DNA of 64,000 bases from Liolophura sinensis (Eukaryota; Mollusca; Polyplacophora; Chitonida; Chitonidae), in the NCBI RefSeq assembly GCF_032854445.1, contig NC_088295.1, forward strand, positions 96,219,805 through 96,283,804, written 5' to 3'. Position 1 is the stretch's first letter. Each line of letters begins with the position of its first letter. The notes under the pieces were generated by a model. The model was not told the origin of the DNA. It made no database searches and saw only the letters and a program-made list of their open reading frames with translations. Both the position numbers and the translations under genes were made by a program. Positions 42,176 to 55,109 of the stretch are shown piece by piece.

Positions 42176-42360
42176 GGTCTCTGTGGCTGAGGTGGTTAGC
42201 ATGCCAGCGTGGCACTATGACCCAGGATCCTCTGACCAATGCAGTCGCTGTGAGTTTTTCCGGTCTTCCTCCCCTATGTGGGAAGGTCTGTAGCAATGGT
42301 CGTGGGTTTCCTCCCACCATAATGCTGGCCAGCATCATGTAGGTGAATATTCACGAGTAG
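42176..42360 (+). mobile_element. SINE, diverged, with tRNA-like head
   Basis: Starts GAGGTCTCTGTGGCTGAGGTGGTTAG (A-box-like TGGCTGAGGTGG), then GACCCAGGATCCTCTGACCAATGCAGTCGC. The centre is shortened, and it carries ACCATAATGCTGGCC. The tail is degraded (GAATATTCACGAGTAGC). Confidence 0.75.
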
Positions 42361-42588
42361 CTTGTCAACATGGTGTAATAACCCAAGAGCCTCCTATCAA
42401 TGCGGCTGCTGTGAGCTCAGTTCATGGTGGCTTCCTCTCAGGCTGCATGTGGGAAGGTCTGCCAGCAAAAAGCAGATGGCAGTGGGTTTCCCCTGGGCTC
42501 TGCCTAGTTTCCTTCCACCATAATGCTGGCCGCTGTCATGTAAGGGTAATATTCTTAAGTATGGCGTAAAACACCAATCAAATAACTG
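42361..42588 (+). mobile_element. SINE, second of a tandem pair
   Basis: Begins at the AATAACCCAAGAGCCTCC segment and runs through the GGGAAGGTCTGCCAGCAAAA centre to the TTAAGTATGGCGTAAAACACC tail. It lacks the A box and directly follows the previous copy. Confidence 0.8.
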
Positions 42589-42759
42589 CAGACGAAGTGC
42601 CAAATGAGCAGAGTGTGGTTTGTTTGGTAAAATGCCTAGCTGGGTGGAGTCTCAAATGCAAAATAAGTGCATGTAACAGGTACCAAGTGGTCAGTGCAAA
42701 TCACTGAATGGCCACTTGTGAGGAAATGCCTGTAGAATATTGATGATACAAGGGTTTAG

Positions 42760-42975
42760 TGGCAAGTGTGACTAACACAATGACGGAGGAGCCTCTCCCC
42801 TATGCGGTTGCTATGATTTCAAGCCCAGCACATGCTGGCTTCCTCTCAGCTCATACGCGAGAAGGTTTGCCAGCAGGGGATGATCTTGGGTTTCCCCCAG
42901 GCTCTATCCAGTTTCTTTTCACTAGAATGTTGGCCTTCGTCATAAAAGTGAAATATTCTTGAATACGGCATAAAT
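42760..42975 (+). mobile_element. SINE, third copy in the cluster
   Basis: From ACACAATGACGGAGGAGCCT through CAGCACATGCTGGCTTCCTC to the tail AATATTCTTGAATACGGC. Diverged and without an A box. Confidence 0.75.
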
Positions 42976-43694
42976 ATAATTAAATGAGCTGATGGTGTGA
43001 AATCAGTTGATCAGCTGCGAGAAGGATGGTGACCATGGACCAAGGGAGGAAACTCTCGTCACACTACACAAGTTAGGAATCTATATAAAGCATGGGTGGA
43101 CAAAAATGTTCACTGCAAGTGATGCAGTTGTACTTATCACAACTCTCACGATAATCAATTCCCAGTAAGGAGCTGGTAGTCCTCTCTGCACAGACCTATT
43201 CAGCACAGTGTGTGGTCTCATCCCTCTTCACTTGGGCTTCAATTTGTAGACAGAGCAAACCTTAAAAAATTTTCCATATTTTAGACTATCAATTTTTGCC
43301 AAAAATCTCAAGCGAGACTATTGCCTCTTTTAAAGTGAAAAAAAAAATATTAAGAAATCTAGTAACGCTCGTCAGATTGTTTAAAGATAGTACATGCTTT
43401 TTAATGTTCGAACTCTGTGGTTATGAACCATCTTGATAGTGTACTCCAATTTCATGAAGTTTTTCAAACTCTAAACCACAGCTTTTTATGCTGGAAAATC
43501 TCTTACTGCCCACAAGATTCTCAAAACATTTACATGCAACTGAAATATCATGACAGTAACCTGAGTGAAGAGTAGCCTGCCCCTGACAGCAGGCTCCATA
43601 AAACCCTTAGAACAACGGTATTTATAAGTGAAATCCAAATCTGAAAAGTTGTTTTAAATGGTTTGTAGCAATATAACCTTGCTATGTGTAAAAT
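42976..43694. other. Intergenic, nothing recognised
   Basis: AT-rich unique sequence. Confidence 0.4.
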
Positions 43695-43806
43695 TCACAT
43701 TTCACTTATACGTTGGCGGCCAGCATTATAGTTGGAGGAAACATGGCAGTGCCAAAAGAGACCCACAACCGTCCACAGATTGCTGCCAGACCTTCCCATG
43801 TACGCC
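43695..43806 (-). mobile_element. SINE fragment
   Basis: The + strand shows ATTTCACTTATACGTTGGCG, GGCCAGCATTATAG and CAGACCTTCCCATGTACG, the reverse of the SINE centre and tail. The tail end and the head are lost. Confidence 0.75.
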
Positions 43807-43829
43807 TTGCACACACGGGGCACATAGGG

Positions 43830-44235
43830 CATTGAGATCTGTGCACAGGCCAGAGCACACATAGGGTCTACATACCACTAGAATTCTAGCCTGCCTACAT
43901 GCAGACAATTCTGGCCTGCCTACATACAGGGTGTACAGGCCACCAAAATTCTAGCCTACCTACACCCAGATAATTCTGGCCTGCCTACATACAGGGTGTA
44001 CAGGCCACTAAAATTCTAGCCTACCTGCAGCTGCATACAGATAATTCTAGCCTGCCCACATACAAACAATTCTAGTCTGTGTACATACAGGATGTACAGA
44101 TCACTAGAATTCTAGCCTGCATAAATAAAGGGTTTACAGACCAATAGAATTCTAGCCTGCCTATATGCAGACAATTCATGTCTGACCACATATGGGGTGT
44201 ACAGACCACTAGAATTCTAGCTTGCCTACAAAAAG
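43830..44235. repeat. About 60-70 bp diverged minisatellite
   Basis: Six or so copies built on ATTCTAGCCTGCCTACAT and ACAGGGTGTACAGGCCACTA, with spacers of varying length. It directly follows the SINE fragment. Confidence 0.8.
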
Positions 44236-45714
44236 TTTTCTACCATTAAACTGGTAACAAAACCACCAACAGTTATAGTACAGCATTTAATATTGGACTG
44301 ATACATTTGACATTTTATACTTCATAAAAATGTCTTTCCATGTTTGCAACCTGTATATCTAGTGTAAAGAACTGCAAACTACTCCCAATACAGAGAATTT
44401 CCCACAAATTGAGTATATTAATTAGAACACTAAGACTTGACTTAAGACAAACATAGGCTAAATATTTAAGTTTAATTCACTTGAATCTGAATTTACTTAA
44501 AGGCAAATTTAAATCACAACAAATTACACACACTCACTTTGTCTTCCAGAGTGAAGCCAAGAGCATAGCTCCAGTCTATTCAGCTGGTCAGAGGTGAGTT
44601 GACATAGCCAGTTAATTGTTCTACCAGTGTGTAAAGGACAAGACCTATGAGTTTGATAACATAATACTAATGTCAGCATATATACACTGTCTGGTGAGGA
44701 GGCAGTGCTGTGTTGCAACTATTTGACAATATATGTATATGAATAGAAATATGAATAGCTTACAAGACACTTAGGACTGTTTTCTGGACATGGTATGGTG
44801 TATGTGGAGTTGACTTGTTACACAGTAGTGTTTTGACAGGTGACTTTGAATGTAGGCACTGATATATTCTGTACCAATAAACAAACATTTTATAAGAGTG
44901 GTGAACCAGCAATCTCAAATCGTATGCTACCTGATGGTCCCAGGCAAAGTCCATCCAATTCCGTGATAAAGTGTAGCCATAGACTGTGAAGTTTGGCACA
45001 GTGATCATTTCTACTACACTATTCTGTAAGTGAATTTTTATGATTTTGCTCATTTACTTAACTGGCTTTAGATTACATCTTGCTCAATGATACGCCACCT
45101 ATATGTCATAAGGCCTATGTGTGTCAGTCCTGGGTGAAAACATTGCAGATACATCAGATGAACCAAGCCTCAGTGGTTTATTCACACAGTGTATAAGCAA
45201 GCATTTGTGAATAATGAATAAACCTTCCTGTTCTTTTGCTATACATTTATTTACCATTACTAGTTTCATGTTTTCTTCCTTTAGCTGTTCCCTTATTATT
45301 GAGACGAAACAATCATACTATTTTGTATTTAGTGGCTATTTTTCTATTTTTATTTTTTTAGATTTCTAGGTATAAGGGAATTCTTGAGCCATATAATTGT
45401 GAGGGAGGGTTTGTCACTTGAGCGTACGTATGTTTGCGTCCACTATTTGTTTAGGGACATAATGTATATGATCAGAGAACAACCAAACAAAACATGTTAA
45501 GGCACAGTCTGGACAAGATCTCTGAAAGATGGTTGGTAATCTAAAAAGCTATGGCAATAAAAAGTTATCTTCCCAAAACCCAGTAACCTAACATTTCTTG
45601 CTAATGTTGTAGTTCAGCACCTAAAATCTAGCTTATGACTCATTCATACTACTTTTACAAACGCATGCACTTACTAAAACTGAGAATAGATCCGGCCAGA
45701 CCTGCAGTGGTTAT
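44236..45714. other. Intergenic, nothing recognised
   Basis: AT-rich unique sequence with no recognisable exon or element. Confidence 0.4.
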
Positions 45715-46330
45715 TAAATTATTATTTCATTAGTGTTTTACGCCGTACTTAAGAATGTTTCACTTGTACTACAGAAATCAACATAATGGTGGGACTAAAC
45801 AGGTCAGAGCCCTGGGGAAATCCATGACCATCTGCAGGTTGCTGTCATATCTTCCCATGTACGACCAGAGAGGAAGCCAGCATTATGGTGGGCGGAACCA
45901 GTCAGAGCCCAGGGGAAACCCATGACCATCCGCAGGTTGCTGTCATATCTTCCCATGTACGACCAGAGAGGAAGCCAGCATTATGGTGGGCGGAACCAGA
46001 CAGAGCCCAGGGGAAACCCATGACCATCTGCAGGTTGCTGTCATATCTTCCCATGTGCGACTGGAGAGGAAGCCAGCATTTTGGTGGGAGGAAACAGGTC
46101 AGAGCCAAGGGAAATCCATGACCATCTGCAGGTTGCTGTCATATCTTCCCATGTGCGACTGGAGAGGAAGCCAGCATTTTGGTGGGAGGAAACAGGTCAG
46201 AGCCCAAGGGAAATCCATGACCATCTGCAGGTTGCAGATCCTCCCATGTACAACCGGAGAGGACGTCAGCCTTACTGTGGGAGAAAACATGTCAGAGCAT
46301 GAGCTGGACTTGAACTATTAATTGGTGAGC
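45715..46330 (-). mobile_element. SINE with tandemly amplified central domain
   Basis: Reverse-strand SINE. The + strand starts GTGTTTTACGCCGTACTTAAG (tail), followed by about five copies of the central domain at a strict 98-bp period (GAAGCC markers at 45873, 45971, 46069 and 46167). The last copy leads to a degenerate head with GAGCTGGACTTGAACTATT. A single SINE normally has one such domain. Confidence 0.85.
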
Positions 46331-47009
46331 AGCTCCTGGATCAGGTTATGAAATAAAGCCAGGTCAAAAGGTAGCCACACGCACACTTAGTGCAAATGTA
46401 AATGGACAACCAGACAAATGCTGTTCTGCATGATGTGACAAATCTATATATGTCTAATAAGACTGACTTTATGGTGCCTCAGATACCCCACCGTTCACTA
46501 CAACGCTGCAGTAAAGATACAACCCTGCAGGATACAGTCCTTTGAAGTGCCCTGTGGAGTCCGGCATGAGCAAGATTTGATTTATACAAGTTCATATAAT
46601 ACAAACATCTATACACAGACAATGTACGCTGACAGTATAATATTGCTGCGTCTTCTACATGAACCTCATTGCACTTCGAACATTAGTTAATCACTTATAT
46701 TAAACCTGAGTGAATGTGGGTCTCATGTTTATATAAAAGCATCTAGAAATAGCGGAATTCCAGTGAAACATTGGTGTTATGTTTAAAGTGTGATGTTGGA
46801 TACAGACATGGGTAAAAGTGCACAGAATTGTAGCATATAAGACAGTTCAGCTCATCACCTCTAACATACTATGTGCATGGGTCACAAAATTCCAGGCATT
46901 CAGCTTAAACACTCTCTCTCTCACTCGCTCACTCTTGAAGGCAATGACAATGGTTTGTATCATGCTGATGTACGGTATGTGATATGTGCATATATCCCCA
47001 GGTGCTGTC
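46331..47009. other. Intergenic, nothing recognised
   Basis: Unique sequence with a short (CTCT/CACTCG) tract near 46909-46935. No gene seen. Confidence 0.4.
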
Positions 47010-47145
47010 ACACATCCAACTGTTGTGCCCAGATGCTCTGGGTGTCATACAACCAAATGCTCTGGGTGTCATACAACCAAATGCTCTGGGTGTCACACAA
47101 CCAAATGCTCTGGCCATCACACATCCAAATGCCGTGGCATACATC
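47010..47145. repeat. 24-25 bp minisatellite
   Basis: Five copies of CCAAATGCTCTGGGTGTCATACAA-type units. It overlaps the far end of the candidate last fibrillarin exon. Confidence 0.85.
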
Positions 47146-47240
47146 TGCTCTGTTGCAAATTCTTATCTAAAATAATGGTACAGTGAATGCTGAATGAAAG
47201 ACACAAAAATCCATCACTAGCCAGTCTTCTTTGAGGTGGT
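47117..47240 (-). CDS. FBL: Candidate last exon of fibrillarin
   Basis: On the - strand a strong acceptor (TTTCTTTTCTTTTTCAG) ends at 47241 and is followed by ACCACCTCAAAGAAGACTGG. Joined to the upstream exon (..TAC AG) it reads VVVGCYR-PPQRRLASDGF, restoring the Arg-Pro-Pro that follows VYR in fibrillarins. Against it: the frame runs on for about 40 residues to a TGA at 47117-47119, whereas most fibrillarins stop within about ten residues, and its end enters a minisatellite. If not used, the protein would end at an in-frame TAG at 55110-55112. Confidence 0.35.
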
Positions 47241-47396
47241 CTGAAAAAGAAAAGAAATTTTTCACTGACATGGCTTATCAGGAAGAGGAAGGAGGGAGGA
47301 TGGGGGAGACGATGCCTAAAACCCTTTTCCAGTTGCCCCGTGATTAGTTTCAAATTTGCCCATTTAAACAAATACATTTACATAGTGCTCTTTTGG

Positions 47397-47507
47397 ATAA
47401 TGTGGGGAAGCAAGACCAGTACAGTACTGTGGTAGTTGACGAGTCACTTCTGACTGGAGAGTAGGACATTGTGGGGAAACAAGACCAGTACTGTGGTAGT
47501 TGACGAG
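47397..47507. repeat. Inverted first units of the 64-bp satellite
   Basis: Nearly two units (TGTGGGGAAGCAAGACCAGT ... TAGTTGACGAG) lie in the opposite orientation to the rest of the array. The head-to-head junction falls at about 47507/47508. GGGGAAACAAGACCAG before it can pair with CTGGTCTTGCTTCCCC after it. Confidence 0.9.
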
Positions 47508-50500
47508 GTGCTGGTCTTGCTTCCCCACAATGTCCTACTCTCTGGTCAGCAGTGACTCGTCAACTACCACAGTATTGGTCTTGCTTCCCCACAATGCCCT
47601 ACTCTTTACTGGGCAGTGACTCCTCAACTACCACAGTACTGGTCTTGGTTCCCCACAATGTCCTACTCTCCAGTCAGCAGTGACTCGTCAACTACCACAG
47701 TATTGGTCTTGCTTCCCCACAATGCCCTACTCTTTACTGGCAGTGACTCGTCAACTACCACAGTACTGGTCTTGTTTCCCCCACAATGTCCCACTCTACA
47801 GTCAGCAGTGACTCGTCAACTACCACAGTATTGGTCTTGTTTCCCCACAATGTCCTACTCTCCAGTCAGCAGTGACTCGTCAACTACCACAGTATTGGTC
47901 TTGTTTCCCCACAATGTCCTACTCTCCAGTCAGCAGTGACTCGTCAACTACCACAGTACTGGTCTTGCTTCCCCACAATGTCCTTCTCTTTACTGGGCAG
48001 TGACTCGTCAACTACGACATTACTGGTCTTGTTTCCCCACAATGTCCTACTCTCCAGTCAGCAGCGACTCGTCAACTACCACAGTATTGGTCTTGTTTCC
48101 CCACAATGTCCTACTCTCCAGTCAGCAGCGACTCGTCAACTACCACAGTATTGGTCTTGCTTCCCCACAATGTCCTACTCTCCAGTCAGCAGTGACTCGT
48201 CAACTACCACAGTATTGGTCTTGCTTCCCCACAATGCCCTACTCTTTACTGGGCAGTGACTCGTCAACTACCACAGTACTGGTCTTGGTTCCCCACAATG
48301 TCCTACTCTCCAGTCAGCAGTGACTCGTCAACTACCACAGTATTGGTCTTGTTTCCCCACAATGTCCTACTCTCCAGTCAGCAGTGACTCGTCAACTACC
48401 ACAGTACTGGTCTTGTTTCCCCACAATGTCCTACTCTCCAGTCAGCAGTGACTCGTCAACTACCACAGTATTGTCTTGTTTCCCCACAATGCCCTACTCT
48501 TTACTGGGCAGTGACCTCGTCAACTACCACAGTACTGGTCTTGGTTCCCCACAATGTCCTACTCTCCAGTCAGCAGCGACTCGTCAACTACTACAGTACT
48601 GGTCTTGTTTCCCCACAATGTTCTACTCTCCACTAGGCAGTGACTCGTCAACTATCACAGTACTGGTCTTGGTTCCCCACAATGTCCTTCTCTCCAGTCA
48701 GCAGCGACTCGTCAACTACCACAGTATTGGTCTTGTTTCCCCACAATGCCCTACTCTCCACTGGGCAGTGACTCGTCAACTACCACATTACTGGTCTTGT
48801 TTCCCCACAATGTCCAACTCTCCAGTCAGCAGTGACTCGTCAACTACCACAGTACTGGTCTTGTTTCCCCACAATGTCCTACTCTCCAGTCAGCAGTGAC
48901 TCGTCAACTACCACAGTATTGGTCTTGTTTCCCCACAATGTCCTACTCTCCAGTCAGCAGCGACTCGTCAACTACCACAGTACTGGTCTTGCTTCCCCAC
49001 AATGTCCTACTCTCCAGTCAGCAGTGACTCGTCAACTACCACAGTACTGGTCTTGTTTCCCCACAATGTCCTACTCTCCAGTCAGCAGCGACTCATCAAC
49101 TACCACAGTATTGGTCTTGTTTCCCCACAATGCCCTACTCTCCACTGGGCAGTGACTTGTCAACTACCACAGCACTGGTCTTGTTTCCCCACAATGTCCT
49201 ACTCTCCAGTCAGCAGTGACTCATCAATTACCACAGTACTGGTCTTGTTTCCCCACAATGTCCTACTCTCCAGTCAGCAGTGACTCGTCAACTACCACAC
49301 TATTGTCTTGCCTCCCCACAATGTCCTATTCTCCACTAGGCAGTGACTCGTCAACTACGACATTACTGGTCTTGGTTCCCCACAATGTCCTACTTTCCAC
49401 TGGGCAGTAACTCGTGAACTACCACTACTGGTCTTGTTTCCCCACAATGTTCAACTCTCCAGTCAGCAGTGACTCGTCAACTACCACAGTACTGGTCTTG
49501 TTTCCCCACAATGCCCTACTCTCCAGTCAGCAGTGACTCGTCAACTACCACAGTATTGGTCTTGTTTCCCCACAATGTCCTACTCTCCAGTCAGCAGTGA
49601 CTCGTCAACTACCACAGTACTGGTTTTGCTTCCCTACAATGTCCTACTCTCCAGTCAGCAGTGAGTCGTCAACTACCACAGTATTGGTCTTGTTTCCCCA
49701 CAATGCCCTACTCTTTACTGGGCAGTGACTCGTCAACTACCACAGTACTGGTCTTGGTTCCCCACAATGTCCTACTCTCCAGTCAGCAGCGACAGCGACT
49801 CGTCAACTACTACAGTATTGGTCTTGTTTCCCCACAATGCCCTACTCTTTACTGGGCAGTGACTCGTCAACTACCACAGTACTGGTCTTGGTTCCCCACA
49901 ATGTCCTACTCTCCAGTCAGCAGCGACAGCGACTCGTCAACTACCACAGTATTGGTCTTGTTTCCCCACAATGCCCTACTCTTTACTGGGCAGTGACTCG
50001 TCAACTACCACAGTACTGGTCTTGGTTCCCCACAATGTCCTACTCTCCAGTCAGCAGCGACAGCGACTCGTCAACTACCACAGTATTGGTCTTGTTTCCC
50101 CACAATGCCCTACTCTTTACTGGGCAGTGACTCGTCAACTACCACAGTATTGGTCTTGTTTCCCCACAATGTCCTACTCTCCAGTCAGCAGTGACTCGTC
50201 AACTACCACAGTACTGGTTTTGCTTCCCCACAATGTCCTACTCTCCAGTCAGCAGTGACTCGTCAACTACCACAGTATTGGTCTTGCTTCCCCACAATGC
50301 CCTACTCTTTACTGGGCAGTGACTCCTCAACTACCACAGTACTGGTCTTGGTTCCCCACAATGTCCAACTCTCCACTCAGCAGTGACTCGTCAACTACCA
50401 CAGTACTGGTCTTGTTTCCCCACAATATCCAACTCTCCAGTCAGCAGTGATTCGTCAACTACCACATTACTGTCTTGTTTCCCCACAATGTCCTACTCTC

Positions 50501-53500
50501 CAGTCAGCAGCGACTCGCCAACTACCACAGTATTGATCTTGTTTCCCAACAATGCCCTACTCTCCACTGCGCAGCGACTCGTCAACTACCACAGTACTGG
50601 TCTTGTTTCCCCACAATGTCCAACTCTCCAGTCAACAGTGATTCGTCAACTACCACAGTACTGGTCTTGTTTCCCCACAATGTTCTACTCTCCCGTCAGC
50701 GGTGACTCGTCAACTACCACAGTACTGGTCTTAGTTCCCCACAATGTCCAACTCTCCAGTCAGCAGTGACTCGTCAACTACCACAGTATTGGTCTTGTTT
50801 CCCCCACAATGCCCTACTCTTTACTGGGCAGTCACTCGTCAACCACCACAGTACTGGTCTTGTTTCCCCCCAATGCCCAACTCTCCACTGGGCAGTGACT
50901 CGTCAACTACCACAGTATTGGTCTTGCTTCCCCACAATGACGTACTCTCCACTGGGTAGTGACTCGTCAACTACCACAGTATTGGTCTTGTTTCCCCACA
51001 ATGTCCTACTTTCCACTGGGCAGTGACTCGTGAACTACCACTACTGGTCTTGTTTCCCCACAATGTTCAACTCTCCAGTCAGCAGTGACTCGTCAACTAC
51101 CACAGTACTGGTCTTGTTTCCCCACAATGTCCTACTCTCCAGTCAGCAGTGACTCGTCAACTACCACAGTATTGGTCTTGTTTCCCCACAATGTCCTACT
51201 CTCCAGTCAGCAGTGACTCGTCAACTACCACAGTACTGGTCTTGCTTCCCTACAATGTCCTACTCTCCAGTGAGCAGTGACTCGTCAACTACCACAGTAT
51301 TGGTCTTGCTTCCCCACAATGCCCTACTCTTTACTGGGCAGTGACTCCTCAACTACCACAGTACTGGTCTTGGTTCCCCACAATGTCCAACTCTCCACTC
51401 AGCAGTGACTCGTCAACTACCACAGTACTGGTCTTGTTTCCCCACAATATCCAACTCTCCAGTCAGCAGTGATTCGTCAACTACCACATTACTGGTCTTG
51501 TTTCCCCACAATGTCCTACTCTCCAGTCAGCAGCGACTCGCCAACTACCACAGTATTGATCTTGTTTCCCCACAATGCCCTACTCTCCACTGCGCAGCGA
51601 CTCGTCAACTACCACAGTACTGGTCTTGCTTCCCCACAATGTCCTACTCTCCAATAGGCACTGACTCGTCAACTACCACTGTACTGGTCTTGTTTCCCCA
51701 CAATGTCCAACTCTCCAGTCAACAGTGATTCGTCAACTACCACAGTACTGGTCTTGTTTCCCCACAATGTTCTACTCTCCCGTCAGCGGTGACTCGTCAA
51801 CTACCACAGTACTGGTCTTAGTTCCCCACAATGTCCAACTCTCCAGTCAGCAGTGACTCGTCAACTACCACAGTATTGGTCTTGTTTCCCCACAATGCCC
51901 TACTCTTTACTGGGCAGTCACTCGTCAACCACCACAGTACTGGTCTTGTTTCCCCCCAATGCCCAACTCTCCACTGGGCAGTGACTCGTCAACTACCACA
52001 GTATTGGTCTTGCTTCCCCACAATGACGTACTCTCCACTGGGTAGTGACTCGTCAACTACCACAGTATTGGTCTTGTTTCCCCACAATGTCCTACTTTCC
52101 ACTGGGCAGTGACTCGTGAACTACCACTACTGGTCTTGTTTCCCCACAATGTTCAACTCTCCAGTCAGCAGTGACTCGTCAACTACCACAGTACTGGTCT
52201 TGTTTCCCCACAATGTCCTACTCTCCAGTCAGCAGTGACTCGTCAACTACCACAGTATTGGTCTTGTTTCCCCACAATGTCCTACTCTCCAGTCAGCAGT
52301 GACTCGTCAACTACCACAGTACTGGTCTTGCTTCCCTACAATGTCCTACTCTCCAGTGAGCAGTGACTCGTCAACTACCACAGTATTGGTCTTGTTTCCC
52401 CACAATGCCCTACTCTTTACTGGGCAGTGACTCGTCAACTACCACAGTACTGGTCTTGGTTCCCCACAATGTCCTACTCTCCAGTCAGCAGCGACAACGA
52501 CTCGTCAACTACTACAGTATTGGTCTTGTTTCCCCACAATGTTCAACTCTCCACTCAGCAGTGACTCGTCAACTACCACAGTACTGGTCTTGTTTCCCCC
52601 ACAATATCCAACTCTCCAGTCAGCAGTGACTCGTCAACTACCACATTACTGGTCTTGTTTCCCCACAATGTCCTACTCTCCAGTCAGCAGCGACTCGCCA
52701 ACTACCACAGTATTGATCTTGTTTCCCCACAATGCCCTACTCTCCACTGTGCCGCGACTCGTCAACTACCACAGTACTGGTCTTGTTTCCCCACAATGTC
52801 CTACTCTCCAGTCAGCAGTGACTCGTCAAGTACCACAGTATTGGTCTTGCTTCCCCACTATATCCAACTCTCCAGTCAGTATTGATCTTGTTTCCCCACA
52901 ATGTCCAACTCTTTACTGGGCAGTGACTCGTCAACTACTCTCCACTAGGCAGTGACTCGTCAACTACCACATTACTGGTCTTGTTTCCCCACAATGTTCA
53001 ACTCTCCAGTCAGCAGTGACTCGTCAACTACCACAGTACTGGTCTTGTTTCCCCACAATATCCAACTCTCCAGTCAGCAGCGACTCGTCAACTACCACAT
53101 TACTGGTCTTGTTTCCCCACAATGCCCTACTCTCCACTGCGCCGCGACTCGTCAACTACCACAGTACTGGTCTTGCTTCCCCACAATGTCCTACTCTCTA
53201 GTCAGCAGTGACTCGTCAACTACCACAGTACTGGTCTTGTTTCCCCACAATGTCCTACTCTCCAGTCAGCAGTGACTCGTCAACTACCACAGTATTGGTC
53301 TTGCTTGCCCACAATATCCAACTCTCCAGTCAGTATTGATCTTGTTTCCCCACAATGTCCAACTCTTTACTGGGCAGTGACTCGTCAACTACTCTCCACT
53401 AGGCAGTGACTCGTCAACTACCACAGTACTGGTCTTGTTTCCCCACAATGTCCAACTCTCCAGTCAGCAATGACTCGTCAACTACCACAGTATTGGTCTT

Positions 53501-55080
53501 GTTTCCCCACAATGTCCTACTTTCCACTGGGCAGTCACTCGTGAACTACCACTACTGGTCTTGTTTCCCCACAATGTTCAACTCTCCAGTCAGCAGTGAC
53601 TCGTCAACTACCACAGTACTGGTCTTGTTTCCCCACAATGTCCTACTCTCCAGTCAGCAATGACTCGTCAACTACCACAGTATTGGTCTTGTTTCCCCAC
53701 AATGTCCTACTCTCCAGTCAGCACTGACTCGTCAACTACCACAGTACTGGTCTTGCTTCCCTACAATGTCCTACTCTCCAGTCAGCAGTGACTCGTCAAC
53801 TACCACAGTATTGGTCTTGTTTCCTCACAATGCCCTACTCTTTACTGGGCAGTGACTCGTCAACTACCACAGTACTGGTCTTGGTTCCCCACAATGTCCT
53901 ACTCTCCAGTCAGCAGCGACAGCGACTCGTCAACTACTACAGTACTGGTCTTGTTTCCCCACAATGTTCAACTCTCCAGTCAGCAGTGACTCGTCAACTA
54001 CCACAGTACTGGTCTTGTTTCCCCACAATATCCAACTCTCCAGTCAGCAGTGACTCGTCAACTACCACATTACTGGTCTTGTTTCCCCATAATGTCCTTC
54101 TCTCCAGTCAGCAGCGACTCGCCAACTACCACAGTATTGATCTTGTTTCCCCACAATGCCCTAGTCTCCACTGCGCAGCGACTCGTCAACTACCACAGTA
54201 CTGGTCTTGCTTTCCCACAATGTCCTACTCTCCACTAGGCACTGACTCGTCAACTACCACAGTACTGGTCTTGTTTCCCCACAATGTCCTACTCTCCAGT
54301 CAGCAGTGACTCGTCAACTACCACAGTATTGGTCTTGCTTCCCCACAATATCCAACTCTCCAGTCAGCAGTGACTCGTCAACTACCACATTACTGGTCTT
54401 GTTTCCCCACCATGTCCTACTCTCCAGTCAGCAGCGACTCGTCAACTACTACAGTATTGGTCTTGTTTCCCCCACAATGTTCAACTCTCCAGTCAGCAGT
54501 GACTCGTCAACTACCACGGTACTGGTCTTGTTTCCCCACAATGTCCAACTCTCCAGTCAGCAGTGACTCGTCAACTAACACAGTTCTGGTCTTGTTTCCC
54601 TACAATGTCCTACTCTCCAGTCAGCAGTGACTCGTCAACTACCACAGTATTGGTCTTGTTTCCCCACAATGCCCTACTCTTTACTGGGCAGTGACTCGTC
54701 AACTACCACAGTACTGGTCTTGGTTCCCCACAATGTCCTACTCTCCAGTCAGCAGTGACTCGTCAACTACCACAGTATTGGTCTTGTTTCCCCACAATGC
54801 CCTACTCTTTACTGGGCAGTGACTCGTCAACTACCACAGTACTGGTCTTGGTTCCCCACAATGTCCTACTCTCCAGTCAGCAGCGACTCGTCAACTACTA
54901 CAGTATTGGTCTTGTTTCCCCACAATGTTTAACTCTCCAGTCAGCAGTGACTCGTCAACTACCACAGTACTGGTCTTGTTTCCCCACAATGTCCAACTCT
55001 CCAGTCAGCAGTGACTCGTCAACTACCACAGTACTGGTCTTGTTTCCCCCCAATCTCCAATGGGCAGTGAGTCGTCAGCT
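47508..55080. repeat. 64-bp satellite array, about 120 copies
   Basis: The unit is CAGTGACTCGTCAACTACCA, CAGTACTGGTCTTGTTTCCC, CACAATGTCCTACTCTCCAG, TCAG. Variants (TTTACTGGG for CCAGTCAG; TGCTTCC, TGGTTCC or TGTTTCC; CAGCGACAGCGACTC) recur in order, showing higher-order blocks. It fills the interval between two fibrillarin exon candidates. A 64-bp period is not divisible by three, so each frame opens and closes in turn; the many open frames are artefacts. Confidence 0.97.
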
Positions 55081-55109
55081 ATCACAGTACAGGTGTTGCT
55101 TCTCTACAC

